From NCBI RefSeq assembly GCF_000003815.2, contig NW_023365762.1:1-64000 (forward strand): 64,000 nucleotides of DNA. The letters run 5' to 3'. The notes beneath the pieces are model-generated. The model saw nothing but the letters and a program-made list of their open reading frames with translations. It did not search any database and was not told the origin of the DNA. This stretch comes from Branchiostoma floridae (Eukaryota > Chordata > Leptocardii > Amphioxiformes > Branchiostomatidae). A program made the translations under genes and the position numbers. Below, one piece after another: positions 1 to 12,373 of the stretch (positions are counted from its first letter, which is position 1; the number at the start of each line of letters is the position of its first letter).

Positions 1-1021
1 GATCGAGTTATCGGGGTCAGTTACATGGTACGAGAGTGTATCTGGCAATGGGACTAGCTTTCCCTCAACAGGACAGCAGAACAAGTAAAAAATCGAAACC
101 ACCCACATGAATATGATTATAGTTTACCAGCCAAGATGTGCAAGTGATCAGTGTGATATATCCAACTGCTGCAGTGTGGTATGCGAAGCTGGCGTGCTAC
201 GCGAAAGAGCTGTTATACTAGTTTTATAAGGATACATCAGTTGGTGTGTTCAAACGATGCACTTGAAAGAAGTTAGATTTATAAATAGTCACACAAATAC
301 AGAAAATACTATAGCGGAGCAGACATGTCTAATACAATATCTATACTTATCCATATTTTATTTCACCAACCACCAACAATGGATGCCAAATGTACTAATT
401 CATACCGTTCACTGGCTTGTACTGCAATATGAACATAGTCTACATTGTCATAAAGCATTAACATGTGCATTATACATATCACTTGTCAGACAGCTGAACA
501 AAAATACAACAAATACATTTTCAAGTGAAAGTATCTTGTGTCATTATCATGTTGCCACCATTGTTCAGTACCAAGTGTGACACTATGCATTTTTTGCAGG
601 TTTTCCTGTTTTGCATACACCATTGACATATTCCAACATACTAACCTATCTATAACAATAACGCTACCCCAAACAACGACACAGACTTCAACAATATGTA
701 TAACTATAATGTAATACTGGCATGATGATCGAAGAGTTTTACTGATACCGGATTTATGAGTGACACAGGGCAAGTGAATCATTATCATGACAACACGTGT
801 GCAGTACATGCATAATGTATCCAGCCTTGTCATGGTAATGATGGTAATGACTTGAAGTGTCCCTGTATCAGGCTTCACTGACTTTTTAAAATTTAAAGTA
901 GTTGTCAAGTACAGTGTAGAGACTAATGTTGACATGGCTTTCCGACCCTACGGATATATTAGGTGTACTCATTCAAGTGAAAAACATTATTATAGGAACA
1001 ACAACACGGATTTAAAATGTG
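1..1021. other. No gene recognised
   Basis: Only short open frames without recognisable domains or splice context occur here. I see no repeat structure that I can name. Confidence 0.5.
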
Positions 1022-1310
1022 GGTTCACACGTGCGTATATATTCAAGTCCATATGAGGTCCGAATAGAAGTCTTAGCCTCTAAAAGGCTCCACATGTTGC
1101 TGGAAAAGCAGTAGAAATTGGATATATGTAGACAATTAACATGACAGACAAGTTTGGAGGAGGAGAATGATTTGCTACCGGGTAACTCATCTGGTTATAG
1201 GTGTCCAATTTCCTTTATTGTTCTATGGACCTGTAGAATCTGCAGCTGGTAGAGGCTAAAACTTCCATACGGACCTCATAAGGACTTGAATATATACGCA
1301 CGAATGAACC
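1022..1310. mobile_element. MITE with ~60-bp terminal inverted repeats
   Basis: The first ~60 bases (from GGTTCA at 1022) are the near-perfect reverse complement of the last ~60 (ending TGAACC at 1310), with only a few mismatches. The ~170-bp centre has no coding capacity. This is the form of a non-autonomous DNA transposon. I could not identify a clear target-site duplication, so the superfamily is unassigned. Confidence 0.75.
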
Positions 1311-1689
1311 GGAATAAAAGGGGGACGAACGTCTCTATGCTAGTTCCATCATGACCATGTAATGAAAATTAACAAAACAAGCCATGGGAGGAACACGAAA
1401 TTCCATGTTTGTAACCTTGATAAATTACACTGAACCTTCATATCACTCCTCTCTGGCTCGGTGATATACAGTACGAGTAGAAAGACAGAAACAAAGACAG
1501 AAATTATGTAAAACACACAAGCATGTTTTATCAACAGTTTATTTTACAAGCCAACAATAATAATCTACAATATATACAAAGTAGCAGTGCAAACCTTTTC
1601 ATGGAAAAGTATAAAGCTTCAAATTAAAGAAAGTTTACATATCATGTAATTCCAATCTGAAGTAAGCATATTAAAACCCATCCTATAAT

Positions 1690-2110
1690 GTCCTAAATTT
1701 TCTTTATTACCTTCGCTAAGAAGGTTATGTTTTCGGTAAGCAGTGTTCGTGAGTCTGTCCTTTTTCCAACACGATAACTCGAGAATACCTGGATAGATTG
1801 TCTTCGTATTGTGGTTAGATCTTTATAATACATCAAATTCAAAATGATTAGATTCTAGCCTCCCGGCGACTTTTTACAGAACTACAGCAGAACTTCCGAT
1901 TTTAGTATCATGTTCTGAACATGCTATGAATGATTTTCAGCACCATATAGCTCTTGGGGCAGAGAGTAAGTTGTGTAGGTTTGCCCCGCCCCTAGCGGCT
2001 TTTTTTTTAGAACTACAGGAACCAGGTTTGTTTCAGACTTTGAAAGAGAGTATCTCAAGATGGGGTTGACGGATCCCATGATCTTTGGTATGTTTTTTTA
2101 AATACTCTAC
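1690..2110 (+). repeat. Dispersed repeat (CCCCTAGCGGC family)
   Basis: The segment holds a TTACCTTCGCTAAGAAGG start, a stretch describing 'gtctgtcc...taactcgagaa', and CCCCTAGCGGC followed by TTAGAACTACAG. The same order of landmarks recurs at 7880-8190 and, without the final motif, at 24225-24520. It is an interspersed repeat of unknown class with no coding capacity. Confidence 0.55.
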
Positions 2111-2510
2111 CTAAGACTACATCCATTTCATAAACAGGTTTATCACACAGAATGTTTATGCTTCAGAGCCTGTAACGAAAAGAAAAATTCCGATTAGAAA
2201 GAATAAATGATCGCACATAACTGCAATAGAATAACTTATTTTTCTGTCAAAGAGGCTGGAACGTATAAGAATGAAAGCTCATCTGTGTTAGTTCAATCCC
2301 TTTTGGAGTTTTTAGTTTGTCTCTATTGAGTGTCGGCTGGCATACTCTTTTGCAGAGACGGGGGCCGATATAGGCTGTCAGGCAATTACGATTCATTACT
2401 CAAGTCACGTGTTCCTAAAATCGAAATTCGACGGATGTGCAACCGAAAATGCGAGATAATTAATTTGCCTGTGTTAAACGAAAGCTACAAAATCCCATAG
2501 AATGGAAAGT

Positions 2511-5500
2511 TTATTTCTGTACCTTCTTCTGTAAGCGAATGATGGCTTTGAGAACATCCTCCTTGCTGGAGCTGTTAGTCACATCCCGTAGTTCATCCTC
2601 ACACTCTATAAGGTTGAAGACATGGCAGATGGTTAAAAATTATAATTTTCTTCTCAAAAAACGCTTTGATACAAGATATAGCATCCAGGGTACCACAACG
2701 CCCCCCACCCCCACCCCACTGCCCCTATAGCCTTTAATAGGCTATGGTGCTACATTTATTACCTGTTTGTCCGTTGTATGTGCCACTGTGATAAGTATTA
2801 AGTATACAGTAGTACTTTTAAGTATATAGTAATACTTTTAAGTATACAGTGCGGCACTGCGCTTAAGTTATACATTAAAATGTATAACTTAAGTGCAGTG
2901 CCACACTGTCTTCTTCTGTCTTAATTAAAGAAAATTTGGAAATAATTACAGCGACGTTTTTACCCTTGAATGATGGTCTGTCATTCGGCTTCTGCCTCCA
3001 ACACCTTTGCATCAGTTGACTAACCGTGTTAACATCCTGTGTTTGTGTTGGGACCAGTGCAAAAGTACAGTAGATAGCTTGATATACATCTAGCGACGTT
3101 CTTACCTTTGAATGATGGTCTATCATTCGGCCTCTGCCTCCAACACCTCTGCATCAGTTTGCTGACCATGTTCACGTCCTGTGGCTGTGTCGGGACCAGG
3201 GACATGTCAGGCCGCTGGCCCTGGGTCACGGCAACGCTGATGAGTTCCGCCTTTGTTGCATCTGCATGGTAGAGTGGTGATAGTAAAGAATTTTATTGAT
3301 TATATACAGTAAAGCAACTAGTTTCACACGCTGCTTGGGGAAAAGGTGGGAATTCTGCATGTAAAATGACACTGCGCTGAACGACATCAACACGATAACA
3401 GCTATCCCTGTTCTTGGTGATGAACACAATCAATATCTCCACAACTAAGGCCTACGTCACTATTCCTTTCGGGGGCCCGGCCGGGCTGTTTGCGGTAACG
3501 AAAAAGTAAAGTTTATGCCAATGAATATGCACAAGGCTTGCTGTTGAATTATTTTTGGTCCGTCTTAAGTTTTCGTTGTCTTTATTATCGTACGTTTCTT
3601 TCCCCCAAAACTGCCCGGCCGGGCCCCCTTGTGGAAATGTGACGTTAGCCTAACCCCATCCTTGGTACTTGGTACACTACTATAGATACATACAAAACTA
3701 GCCCCGTCCTTGGTGCTGAATATTATCAATACAAACATACAGAATTAAACCTGCCCTTGGTGCTGAACGCCATCAATGCACAACTAACTGTGTCCTTGTT
3801 GCTGAACGCCATCAATACATACACAGCTATCTCTGTCCTTGGTGCTGAACGCCGTCAATACATACGCAACTTAGACCTGTCCCAGGTTCTGAACACCATC
3901 AATACATACACAACTAACATGGCCCTTAGTGCTAAACAGTACCAATGCATACACAAGTAGCTCTGTCCCTGGTGCTGAACATCATCAATGCAAACATAAC
4001 TAGATCTTCTTCTTAGAACTAAAGTGCCGAGCACCAAAAAACATATACAATACTATTGTTCATAGATCAACAACTATGTACTCACGTTTGTAGGGCTCGT
4101 CTCTTGTAATTATCTCCCACAGCAGTACTCCAAAGCTGTAATCATGACAATATCCATATTAGAGGATTTTCAAGTTAGAATGCACAAGCAGCGTTTTTTT
4201 TTAGATGTTACACTTTTGTGTAAGAAAAGGAAGATCCTATTCTCAAGAACGAGAACGTTACACGAATGGAGACTTAATTCTAGCCAAGGATGTAAGAAAA
4301 CTTTAAGATTATTGCATTTGTTTGCTGTTTGTAGTTAATATGTAGATGCTAGCGCATTACGTCTATTATTCCAAGTGAAGCTCAGGACAAATTTAATGTT
4401 TCCGGTACCTGTACACGTCAAACTTGGCGGTGGGAACGAGATTGATGTCTGACAAGAACTCCGGCGGCGCATGCGTGACTGTGCCTCCCTTGGGGCTCGT
4501 TCCAGTCAGGACACGTGACTGACTCTTCCACTTTGATTGGCCGAAGTCTGAAATCTAGTAAAAAAAATTCATAACGTTTTATAATTTTTATATATCTGTA
4601 AAGGTCGTTCTGTATCTTTGTAAAATCATCTTACTACACATAGGAGAGTGTTTGCAATCTTATATTAGGCCCTGTCACACAATCTCTCACTGTCAGGGAT
4701 ACCTTTCCAAGAGCTTGTAGCCCCTCTCTATCTGGAGAAAGAGACTCGCATAACTAACGATAAAAGCTCAGGATTATCTATCACTGTCACTATTGAAACC
4801 AGCACAATGATAACAGACAGTAGGACATTTATTGGTCCATATTATAGCATCAATCAACAGGATTAGGATGTTGACAGTTCTCCTGACATAGAGATGTTGG
4901 TTTTTTAGGTGTCTGACTAATGGAACGGCTACTAGAAGCGTGAAAAGGGGCTGTTTTATTTTGCACTTTCGGGCGTGCTCCCAATGTAGACCCGTGGGAC
5001 ACACTGTGAATACTCATTATATTTGGGCTCGGCCGGGCCCCGGATTTTTTTTAAACTCGTGGTTAAAATGAGCCCGCGGGACCCGGCCACATATAGACGC
5101 CGTGACCTACCGAGAGTCAACCCCGCGCAATCCAGCAGTCCACTGGGACAAATTCGTGGCTTTAGAGCCCGGCCACACCCCTACGGGCCCCGGGGGAAAT
5201 GTTTCCGTAGCATAAGTCAGTACAGGCAATAATCAATGACCAATAGATGTCATGTCGTACCTTCACGTGGAAGTCACCATCAAGTAGAATGTTCTCAGTC
5301 TTCAGATCACAGTGGAGAATCTTTGGGTCTTGGTTGTGCAGGAAAGTCATCCCCAGGGAGATCTCGTGCGCCATTCTCCACCTCAGGGCCCAGGGCACGT
5401 CCACATCCTTCAGCGCCAACAGTTCGGCCAGAGAGCCGTTCTCCATGTAGGGCATCACGATGGCGAAGTGGGGCTCCAGACAGACACCCAGCAGACTGAT

Positions 5501-6504
5501 GACGTAGGCAGAACGACTTCCAACGTTCAGCTTCCTCGCCTCTGAGTACAGCAACTCTCGCTCACTGGTATAGTAGCGAAGAAGGCAAACGTTTGTTCTT
5601 GTGAACGTGGTCACCTTGTTAAGGATCATACCATTTTTGTTTGTATTTCATATCCTGTAGACGTAGGGCTAACACATTGCAGCAAATCGAATACATTTAC
5701 AAAGACAAGCAAGTTACAAGCAAGCAAGCAACATTCTCCTACGCAGAGACATCCAACGGCGCCAAGAACCCGCCTCTTGTCTGTACTCTGCTATCTCAAC
5801 CGTCACCATCAGTTTCTGACCGACCAGTATTAATTAGCTTACCCTTACATATGCGAGATCCCTTTTGAAAACTGAAAGGCCTATTCTCGGATTGGCTGAC
5901 AACTGGTTTGTGGCGACGCCCACAGGAACTGAACTTGACGGTTGAGATAGCAGAGTACGGACAAGAGGCGGTTTGCTGGCACCTTTAGATGTCTCTGCGT
6001 AGGAGGAAAATGGTAACCAAGTGTTGTCAACTTTGAACTAACCTTCCCAGTATCTGATGATGAGGAAGTAGACGTTTGACGGCGATGTTTTGTTTCCAGT
6101 CCGGGTGATAGGCCATCTCTACGGAGGCGAACCCGCCATGTCCGAGGTAAGGCTGCTCGGGGAAGTCAAGCCGTCCGTAGCTGATGACAGGAAAGCTTTC
6201 ATCAACAGTCATAAGATCCAAAGAAGGCCGTCTTTCGGGTAATGCTGATGACTCACTAAAAGAAAGTATAGAGTAGATTCTGAATATGTAGTTTTAGTTG
6301 GAACAAGACAAAGACATGTTCAGAACTGAAGATGTCTTTGCATCCGCTTCCGCTGCAATACAATAAGAAGTCGCTAGTAGACCCAATTTCATCATATGTA
6401 TATACCTTTATCTTTCCAAGAGCTACGCACATATCAAATATCATTTGTCAGTCCATCTATAGTTTGTGAAGTTATTCTGGCTAAAGTAGGTCAAGAACAC
6501 AGAC

Positions 6505-6562
<58 letters not shown>

Positions 6563-6620
6563 GCACACACACGCACACACACACACACGCGCACACACAC
6601 ACGCGCACACACACACACAC

Positions 6621-6681
<61 letters not shown>

Positions 6682-7695
6682 GTGTAATGGAGACTTGGCC
6701 AATGCTCACCCAGTCCATAGCCCATTTGGTGAATGGTCCCTCGTAGCTTCTGGGGTGTTGTCTGAATGTAGATTCCGTTTCTCTGCCTCTTGTTTCAGAT
6801 AGATCAGTATAGCTCTGGTTCCGTGGTCACACACATACTGAGGAGGGTACCACAAGGGGTTACCAGTAACCTTTAAGTCCTCCATCTTGTCTGCTCGGTG
6901 AAGACTACTGGGTAGCCTCGTGATTTGGTTGTTCCTTATGTCCAGCTTCTTCATTTCCGGTAGATCGCACAAAACTTCAGGAATCGTCTCAAACTGGTTG
7001 TTCCTTAGGTAGACCTCACGTAGGTTGTGCAGGTACCTCATTGTGCTCGGTAGCGTTCTGAGGTTGTTGTTCGACAAAGACAAGTACCACAAATTTTGTA
7101 GTTGCTCCAGTTCATCTGGAACTACGTGGAACATTCTGCCCTGATGTTGTCCAGCAAATAGTTTCTCGAGTGTCTTCAGTTTTAGCACCTGTCTTGGGAA
7201 CTCTCTAAAGACGCAAGACGCGATATCAAGACTTTTCAGCCCAGTAAGGCGCGTGATGCCTTCTGGAAGATATCTTAAGGGGTTCTTACCGACCGTAAGC
7301 ACCTCAAGGTTGGACATAGAACAAACGACTGGCGGAATCTCTTTTAGATAGTTATCGTGGATGTACAGTTTGGTTAGTTTCTTCATCTTTGCTAACTCAG
7401 GTGGCAGTGAAGAAAGTTCGTTGTTACTGACAATCAACACTTCCAGGTTAGACAGAGAACAAATCCCTCTTGGGAGCTTTCTTAGCATGTTGCGTTCAGC
7501 ATCCAACCAGTGAAGTTTTTGCAAGCGATTGATCGCGTCCGGTATATTAGTCAGTTTATTGTTGGACACGTTGAGAATCTCAAGATCAGTGATGTTAAAC
7601 ACCTCATCCGGAATGGACGTCAGACCCTGGTTACTCAAGTCAAGTTTGAGTCGACCGTTGACCGTCTGAGGTTGTAGGTTCAGACCTGCCGCCAT
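2511..7695 (-). CDS. LRR-RIPK fusion: leucine-rich repeats plus RIPK2-like kinase
   Basis: Seven exons join in phase: 7695-6710, 6255-6043, 5564-5261, 4554-4409, 4135-4086, 3261-3106 and 2605-2511, giving 649 residues. Residues ~15-290 form 12 leucine-rich repeats of about 23 residues. There is no signal peptide, so the protein is probably cytosolic. Residues ~360-620 are a full kinase domain: glycine loop LGHGGFASV (366-374), catalytic Lys389, helix-C Glu408, HCD (484-486) in place of HRD, DFG (504-506), an APPE-type APE motif, and a closing CWRQRPNDRPSF. Wording such as ENGSLAELL, LHCDLKTENILLDG and HVKISDFGQSKW is closest to RIPK2 and related receptor-interacting kinases (family knowledge). 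All catalytic residues are present, so activity is expected. The LRRs sit where RIPK2 has nothing; no CARD or death domain is seen. An AG acceptor lies 19 bases before the ATG, implying a 5' UTR intron. The stop codon overlaps AATAAA. The last exon could instead splice on at AAG/GTACAG. Confidence 0.87.
2964..3077 (-). pseudogene. Duplicate of the penultimate kinase exon (alternative or relic exon)
   Basis: This intronic segment repeats the 3' part of the 3261-3106 exon and its donor site. The 32 residues from LVPTQ to SFKG differ at only four positions (T/P, T/M, Q/K, K/R). Reading from a possible acceptor ATCAAG at 3078 to the donor at 2963 gives 114 open bases with phase 1 at both ends, so it could be inserted or swapped without a frameshift. 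It lacks the upstream half of the parent exon (the ELISVAVTQGQRP segment), and its acceptor has a weak pyrimidine tract. It is either a recently duplicated exon in occasional use or a relic. Confidence 0.6.
3375..4035. repeat. ~40-bp minisatellite in intron of the LRR-RIPK gene
   Basis: Roughly ten degenerate units share the core TCCTTGGTGCTGAACRCC followed by ATCAATACATACACAACTA. The array is interrupted at 3449-3653 by a MITE. The same core recurs in the larger array at 26440-27745. Open frames across it are repeat artefacts. Confidence 0.8.
3449..3653. mobile_element. GC-tipped MITE inserted in the minisatellite
   Basis: Terminal inverted repeats of ~38 bp read AGGCCTACGTCAC...GGGGGCCCGGCCGGGC on the left; the right end (GCCCGGCCGGGCCCCC...GTGACGTTAGCCT) is its near reverse complement. 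The ~125-bp interior is AT-rich and non-coding. Confidence 0.75.
5023..5215. repeat. Dispersed GC-rich repeat
   Basis: Shares the landmarks TAGACGCCGTGACCTACC, GACAAATTYGTGGCTT and AGCCCGGCC, in the same order, with 10375-10600. It lies within an intron of the LRR-RIPK gene and has no coding capacity. Confidence 0.55.
5733..6010. mobile_element. Long-TIR MITE (family A) in LRR-RIPK intron
   Basis: Arms of ~72 bp starting CTCCTACGCAGAGACATC are inverted copies of each other with a handful of mismatches, separated by ~130 bp. The interior carries GATTGGCTGAC and a GTTTGTGGCGAC segment that recurs inverted in the related copy at 25005-25405. The element sits ~35 bp from the exon ending at 6043. 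Confidence 0.8.
6509..6679. repeat. (CA)n microsatellite
   Basis: About 170 bp of nearly pure CA dinucleotide with a few G or T substitutions, in the first coding intron of the LRR-RIPK gene and ending ~25 bp from its donor site. His/Thr and Cys/Val open frames over it are artefacts. Confidence 0.95.
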
Positions 7696-7879
7696 CTTAG
7701 ATCTTCCGGCCTGTGTAATTATAAAGGATGTACTATGAGAATATGTGGCGGCATTGTATAACTATATAATATTTGTCGACGTCTCTGTATGATTTAGCTA
7801 GATCGCATTTGATAGGTGAATATAAACTAGATATCAAATAGGCAGAGATTCAGGGTTTGAAATCAGGGTGTCCCAGTTG

Positions 7880-8190
7880 CGTCCTGTTTGAAACCTAGTT
7901 ACCTCCATGAAATATGTTTTCACTAGCGTCTGTGTGCCAACAAGATAACTCAAGAATGGCTAAAATGATTGGTGTCATACTTGGTGTGTTGGCGAGGTGT
8001 GACGAAAACTGGAAGTAAGTTAGGTTTTGGGCCCCTAGCGGCCTCCCTTAGCACTGCAGCATAAGTTCATGTTTTGATATCTTGTGTTCTGAACAATCTT
8101 TGGTCATTGTGTTTGGGTGTTAAATAAAAGTTAGCTGTTGTGCTCAGAACCCCTAGCGACCAGTCTTAGAATAGCAGACTCATTTTTGTT
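7880..8190 (+). repeat. Dispersed repeat (CCCCTAGCGGC family), second copy
   Basis: Contains GATAACTCAAGAATGGCT, GGGCCCCTAGCGGCCTCC and AACCCCTAGCGACC in the same order as the 1690-2110 copy. It lies upstream of the LRR-RIPK gene and is non-coding. Confidence 0.5.
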
Positions 8191-8194
8191 CGAG

Positions 8195-8395
8195 GCAACT
8201 TTCTATCCGAGGGAAAACCCTAACCGAAAACCGAAGCTATGTACTCAACTCCACTTTAGTGAAGTGGGGGAAGTCGTGTTAAATATCTTTTCCAAGGGCA
8301 AAAGATCGGTTGCTGCATCAACGGATTTGAATCCAGGACCTCTTGGTTATGAGCCAAACAAACCTAATGTTTACTCCAAACTCCTATAGCTTGAC
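8195..8395 (-). mobile_element. tRNA-derived SINE
   Basis: On the minus strand the head reads TTGGCTCATAACCAAGAG followed by a B-box-like GGATTCAAATCC. This resembles the anticodon-arm to T-arm part of a tRNA-Met. The body contains TTGCCCTTGGAAAAG, AACACGACTTCC and CACTTCACT, shared with the plus-strand copy at 16770-17005. Both look like decayed SINEs, not functional tRNAs. Confidence 0.6.
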
Positions 8396-8581
8396 AACCT
8401 TTGAACGCAACGCCAAAAGTCACGACGAACTTTAAATAGTTTGCCCACCTATTAGTAGGTCACACCGCAAACCGGACTTCGGTGGGTGTTTCTGATGACT
8501 CAGTCCAAATTGCAATAATACAACATACCCTATACACCTAAATGCATATATACCAGAACTGTTAGCACGGCCAAATATACC

Positions 8582-9010
8582 TAAGGTCATGTCGATGTGA
8601 TTATATGGATGGCATCCGCGCTTGCAACAATTTTCGGCCTTTTCCATAAAGAAAAGTTTTGAACCATACTGTAGATCGCAAAAAGCAGCTATAAAATGAG
8701 AGCAAATATATATCGTTGATCACAAAACGATATCAGAAACGTAATATCATAATCATCGATCTGGTAATATCATAGAATGTCAACGTAGATTCCAAAGTCA
8801 AAGAAGACATGAAAGGACAAAAATGAAGAATGTATTGTACATTATACCATGCCCCGTGTGTATGTTTTCAGTCATTTGTTCAACCTTCCAAACCACTTTG
8901 ATTTCATAACGAAGGCAACTTTTTTGGACAAACTTTTTTATTCGCACGCTTGCATCAGTTTTGGGGTTCACAGAGGATGTCATCCATATAATCGAGTCAA
9001 TATGGCCTAA
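8582..9010. mobile_element. MITE with GATTATATGGATG ends
   Basis: The left end reads CTAAGGTCATGTCGATGTGATTATATGGATG; the right end (CATCCATATAATCGAG...ATGGCCTAA) is its inverse. Related full or partial copies lie at 22556-23280, near 14043, and as a single end near 9650. The interior is AT-rich and non-coding. Confidence 0.65.
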
Positions 9011-10370
9011 GCTATCTGCAAACAAGCAAGGTAAAGTTTCCACACAATGGCGAAGTTGTTTTTCTTCTCTAGCTATGATGTTTATAAAAACATGTTAATC
9101 ACTTTGTGAAAACTTTGCGATCTAAATCCATTAAAAGGATTACATCTCCATGTACCATCTCACGACGCAGCCCGATAAGGAAGTAAAGTTGTTGTTTTTT
9201 TTGGAACCTAAGACCACAGCAAGTAAATTTCATGGAAGGCATTCTATGCAGTCTGCAAAAATAACAAGGTAGGGCAAAGAAAAGGGTAAAAAAACAAGAT
9301 GGCTAAATTTTTCAAAATAGACACCATAAATGTTGTAACAAGAATTGAAGTGACAAAACATGGTAGTACATTCATTTCTGTGACGCTAGTGTGGTAGACT
9401 GGTATCACTTACCTTGTTAGCAACTACATTCGTGGTGCCAGTTTTACAACTATCCAACTAGTTAAACTTCTATAACTACAGTCATGGCTAGCTTGGTAGT
9501 GTCACTTCTAAATGTACAATTATTAGGCTATATAAACAGAACAAATTTTCCCATTTGGACAGTTTCTCGTCATGTTGACTATCTCCAAAATGTTGTTTGT
9601 TCCAAAAAAATTGTTTTTTTTTACTGAAATCAGGCGAACATTAATGATCGCGCTGATGTCATCCATAAAATCTGGTTGCTGTGGCCTAAAGGAAATCTCG
9701 CAAACCCACCCCTTTCTCGTGAGAGAGCGCGAGATTTGAGACCGTATTCGGGTGAATTCTTTAAAAATTCAAAAATGAATTTCACAAGCCTTACAATATA
9801 ACTTTTGCTAAAACGTTACACTTAGTATAGAGGCGAGTATCACGTATTGACAAAGTAACAGGAACACGTATTGTCTTCGCAAGTTGAATTCAAATCTATT
9901 TACATCAGTTAAAATCAATTTTAAAAGATTTTTCGATGGATGATATTGAAAAGAAACATTCTGACTACAAGCTATAGCAATTTGTTTTTCAGTGACAGGT
10001 GCATTTAGTCGGCAGATCAATTTTGTAACGTGACTCTTTGAACCGAACCTTGGACGTCACGAAATGTTGTAGCAAAGTACGTTATAATCAAAGACAATGG
10101 ACCTGTCAACAATTAGAAAAAAATAGATAAATGAACTGTGGGGCTATGGCTAATAGTCTACTTAATACTCTACTTGCAGTCTTCGAACGGGGCTGTTTTT
10201 AGGGGGGGGGGGGCGCTAACTCAGAAGGGTTACGATTTAGTCTCTTTTTTGTGCCGCGGGAGAGGGGTACTATCAGAACCCTGGTTAGGTTATATTTAGG
10301 TCCCAATTGGAAAAAAGGGCCCTGCCGAGCAGTTGACGGGCTGTTTTTTGGTACTTTTGGGTGTGAGCTT
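9011..10370. other. Intergenic, no gene recognised
   Basis: A lone MITE end (GATGTCATCCATAAAATC) lies near 9650, and a small hairpin (AAATCTCGC paired with GCGAGATTT) spans about 9686-9737. Otherwise I see nothing supportable. Confidence 0.4.
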
Positions 10371-10374
10371 ACGT

Positions 10375-10600
10375 GTCCCCGTGGGACACCTTGGGGTTCC
10401 GGAGAATTTTTGGGCCCGACCGTGCACCGAGTTGAATCTAAGTCGGACTTAAAATGAACCCGGGGCCGGGTTACAAATAGACGCCGTGACCTACCCGTGG
10501 GAACATCAAGGGGTATCCCCCGGTATCCGGCGGTCCACCGGGACAAATTTGTGGCTTCGTAGCCCGGCCGGGACTACATCCCTGACGGGCACCGGTGCAA
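10375..10600. repeat. Dispersed GC-rich repeat, second copy
   Basis: Carries TAGACGCCGTGACCTACC, a block ending GACAAATTTGTGGCTTCG, and AGCCCGGCCGGGAC in the same order as 5023-5215. Open frames here are not supported as genes. Confidence 0.55.
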
Positions 10601-10850
10601 CTGGGATCTAAACCTACATGACAACTGATATAAATAAGGGATCCTGATACTAGCACCAACTTAAATTTTTGTTCAGATGCGCATTCGAGTTCTAAAATAT
10701 AGAGGTGGTCTAGAGTCTATTCTGAGATACCACAAGGGTTTTTAGACAATAATTGTAATAAGTTGGAATCATTTTGAATAAAAGAATATGTAAGCCCCAA
10801 CGGTTATATTTTTTTCTTCAAAAAAATTGATATGGAATTTTGAATCAAAT

Positions 10851-11285
10851 GGTAGAATTGATTTATTGCCCCATAAAAGTTAGCCCCTTTTGTCTGCCTG
10901 GTATATTTTTAGATTTCACTGATGGGCACTGGTGGGTCCTTTGTGGTAGGCCTTTGACATGACACCCAACCATACTTTGCAAGGATGTGTTAACTGCTTT
11001 CTTTTGAATACTTTGGAAATATTTTGAAAGAGATCACACAAAAATATCTTTATTTACAACAATTTTAAAACATCTGCAGGATTCTTTCACTTTTAGAAAT
11101 ATTTGCAAAAAATGGTTAACCTTGCCAAATGGTAGAATTAATTTATTGCCCCATAAAAGTTAGCCTCTTTTGTCTGCCTGGCATATTTTTAGATTTCACT
11201 GATGGGCACTGGTGGGTCCTTTGTGGTAGGCCTTTGACATGACACCCAACCATACTTTGCAAGGATGAGTTAACTGCTTGCTTTC
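10851..11285. repeat. Direct duplication, ~155-bp copies 281 bp apart
   Basis: The ~155 bp from GGTAGAATTGATTTATTG at 10851 recurs at 11132 with only a few substitutions. The short minus-strand frame over the second copy is unlikely to be a gene, because the conserved block keeps no matching frame evidence in the first copy. Confidence 0.75.
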
Positions 11286-12373
11286 TAGCCCACTGACCCA
11301 ACATTACAAAAATGGGAGAAAATGGTAAATCATGGCAAAATGCTGTCACCATTATTTACAAACTGTTAGAAGTATTCTGTTCCAAATCGTGAATATTTCA
11401 AAGGTTTTGCACCCCAGGGAATATATTTAGAGAGTTCAGATAGCATTCAAAATATTTCCAAAGTAAAAAATCTCCTAGACATGTAGTTGAAAATAATTTA
11501 AAACATTTGTAAATGATGACAATGGCAACCCTCAAGGTGACTTGGAATCGACTTTATCTATACACAGATATTGCAAAAGTTAAGCAATTGGTGAACAGCC
11601 ACACCCACCCATCCCTCCTACATTGCCCTTGAAGTTTGGAGATTTTGTAAATTTGGAACAATCTATTTTCGCAATTGGGAAATCTTAAGGGGTTTACATG
11701 GGCATGGTGATGTCTTCTCACCTCAGATATTTTAATAACTGCACAAATTATAACATTTTCACATTCAGATGAAATGTCTCCATATTTCTAGGGGCGTATT
11801 TAAAAAAAAACAATTTCCCCTCAGAAAAGTGCTGAAATTAATCATTTTACAGTACTTTATGCCAAAAATTTTACTTGGATCATGTTACCAACTATCTTTT
11901 GCCTTTCTATACCAAATTTCAGGTCATTCACTTGTAATACCAGGGAACAGGGGGCCAAAATATACCGTTTTGGTAAGAAATGACTTTTAAACCTCAATAA
12001 AATCATTTTAGAGGCAGATATGAAAAAAAAGGTCATTCGGTCCAGGAACAGCGGAGATGAAGCGTTTTGAAGATTTGACAGAAGAAAGAAAGAAGAAACA
12101 TTACGAATACAATATATTTCACCATACCTAAGGTATGGCTGAAATATAACTATATGGGCCAAATATAGTACTGTGAAATTCGAGGCCATTGGCAAATGAT
12201 AAAATTATGAATATGTGAACATGGCCATATGGCTTTCAAAACACATCAATATATTTATTGTGGCGAACACCAATCCATAAATCAATCGTTCGAAAATTTG
12301 CTCACTTCAAATTTTAAGTCATTTCTGTCACGCTATGCGTATCAATTCTATTCACAACTCTTTTTTCATATAA
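11286..12373. other. Intergenic, no gene recognised
   Basis: AT-rich sequence with only short open frames. No domain, splice-site series or repeat that I can name. Confidence 0.4.

Noticed and set aside
6396-6746. Long His/Thr-rich and Cys/Val-rich open frames on both strands
   Set aside because: They are translations of the (CA)n microsatellite, with all frames open at once.
8319-8375. Possible tRNA-Met gene on the minus strand
   Set aside because: Only the anticodon-to-T-arm part is recognisable, with no intact acceptor stem; a SINE head is the better reading.
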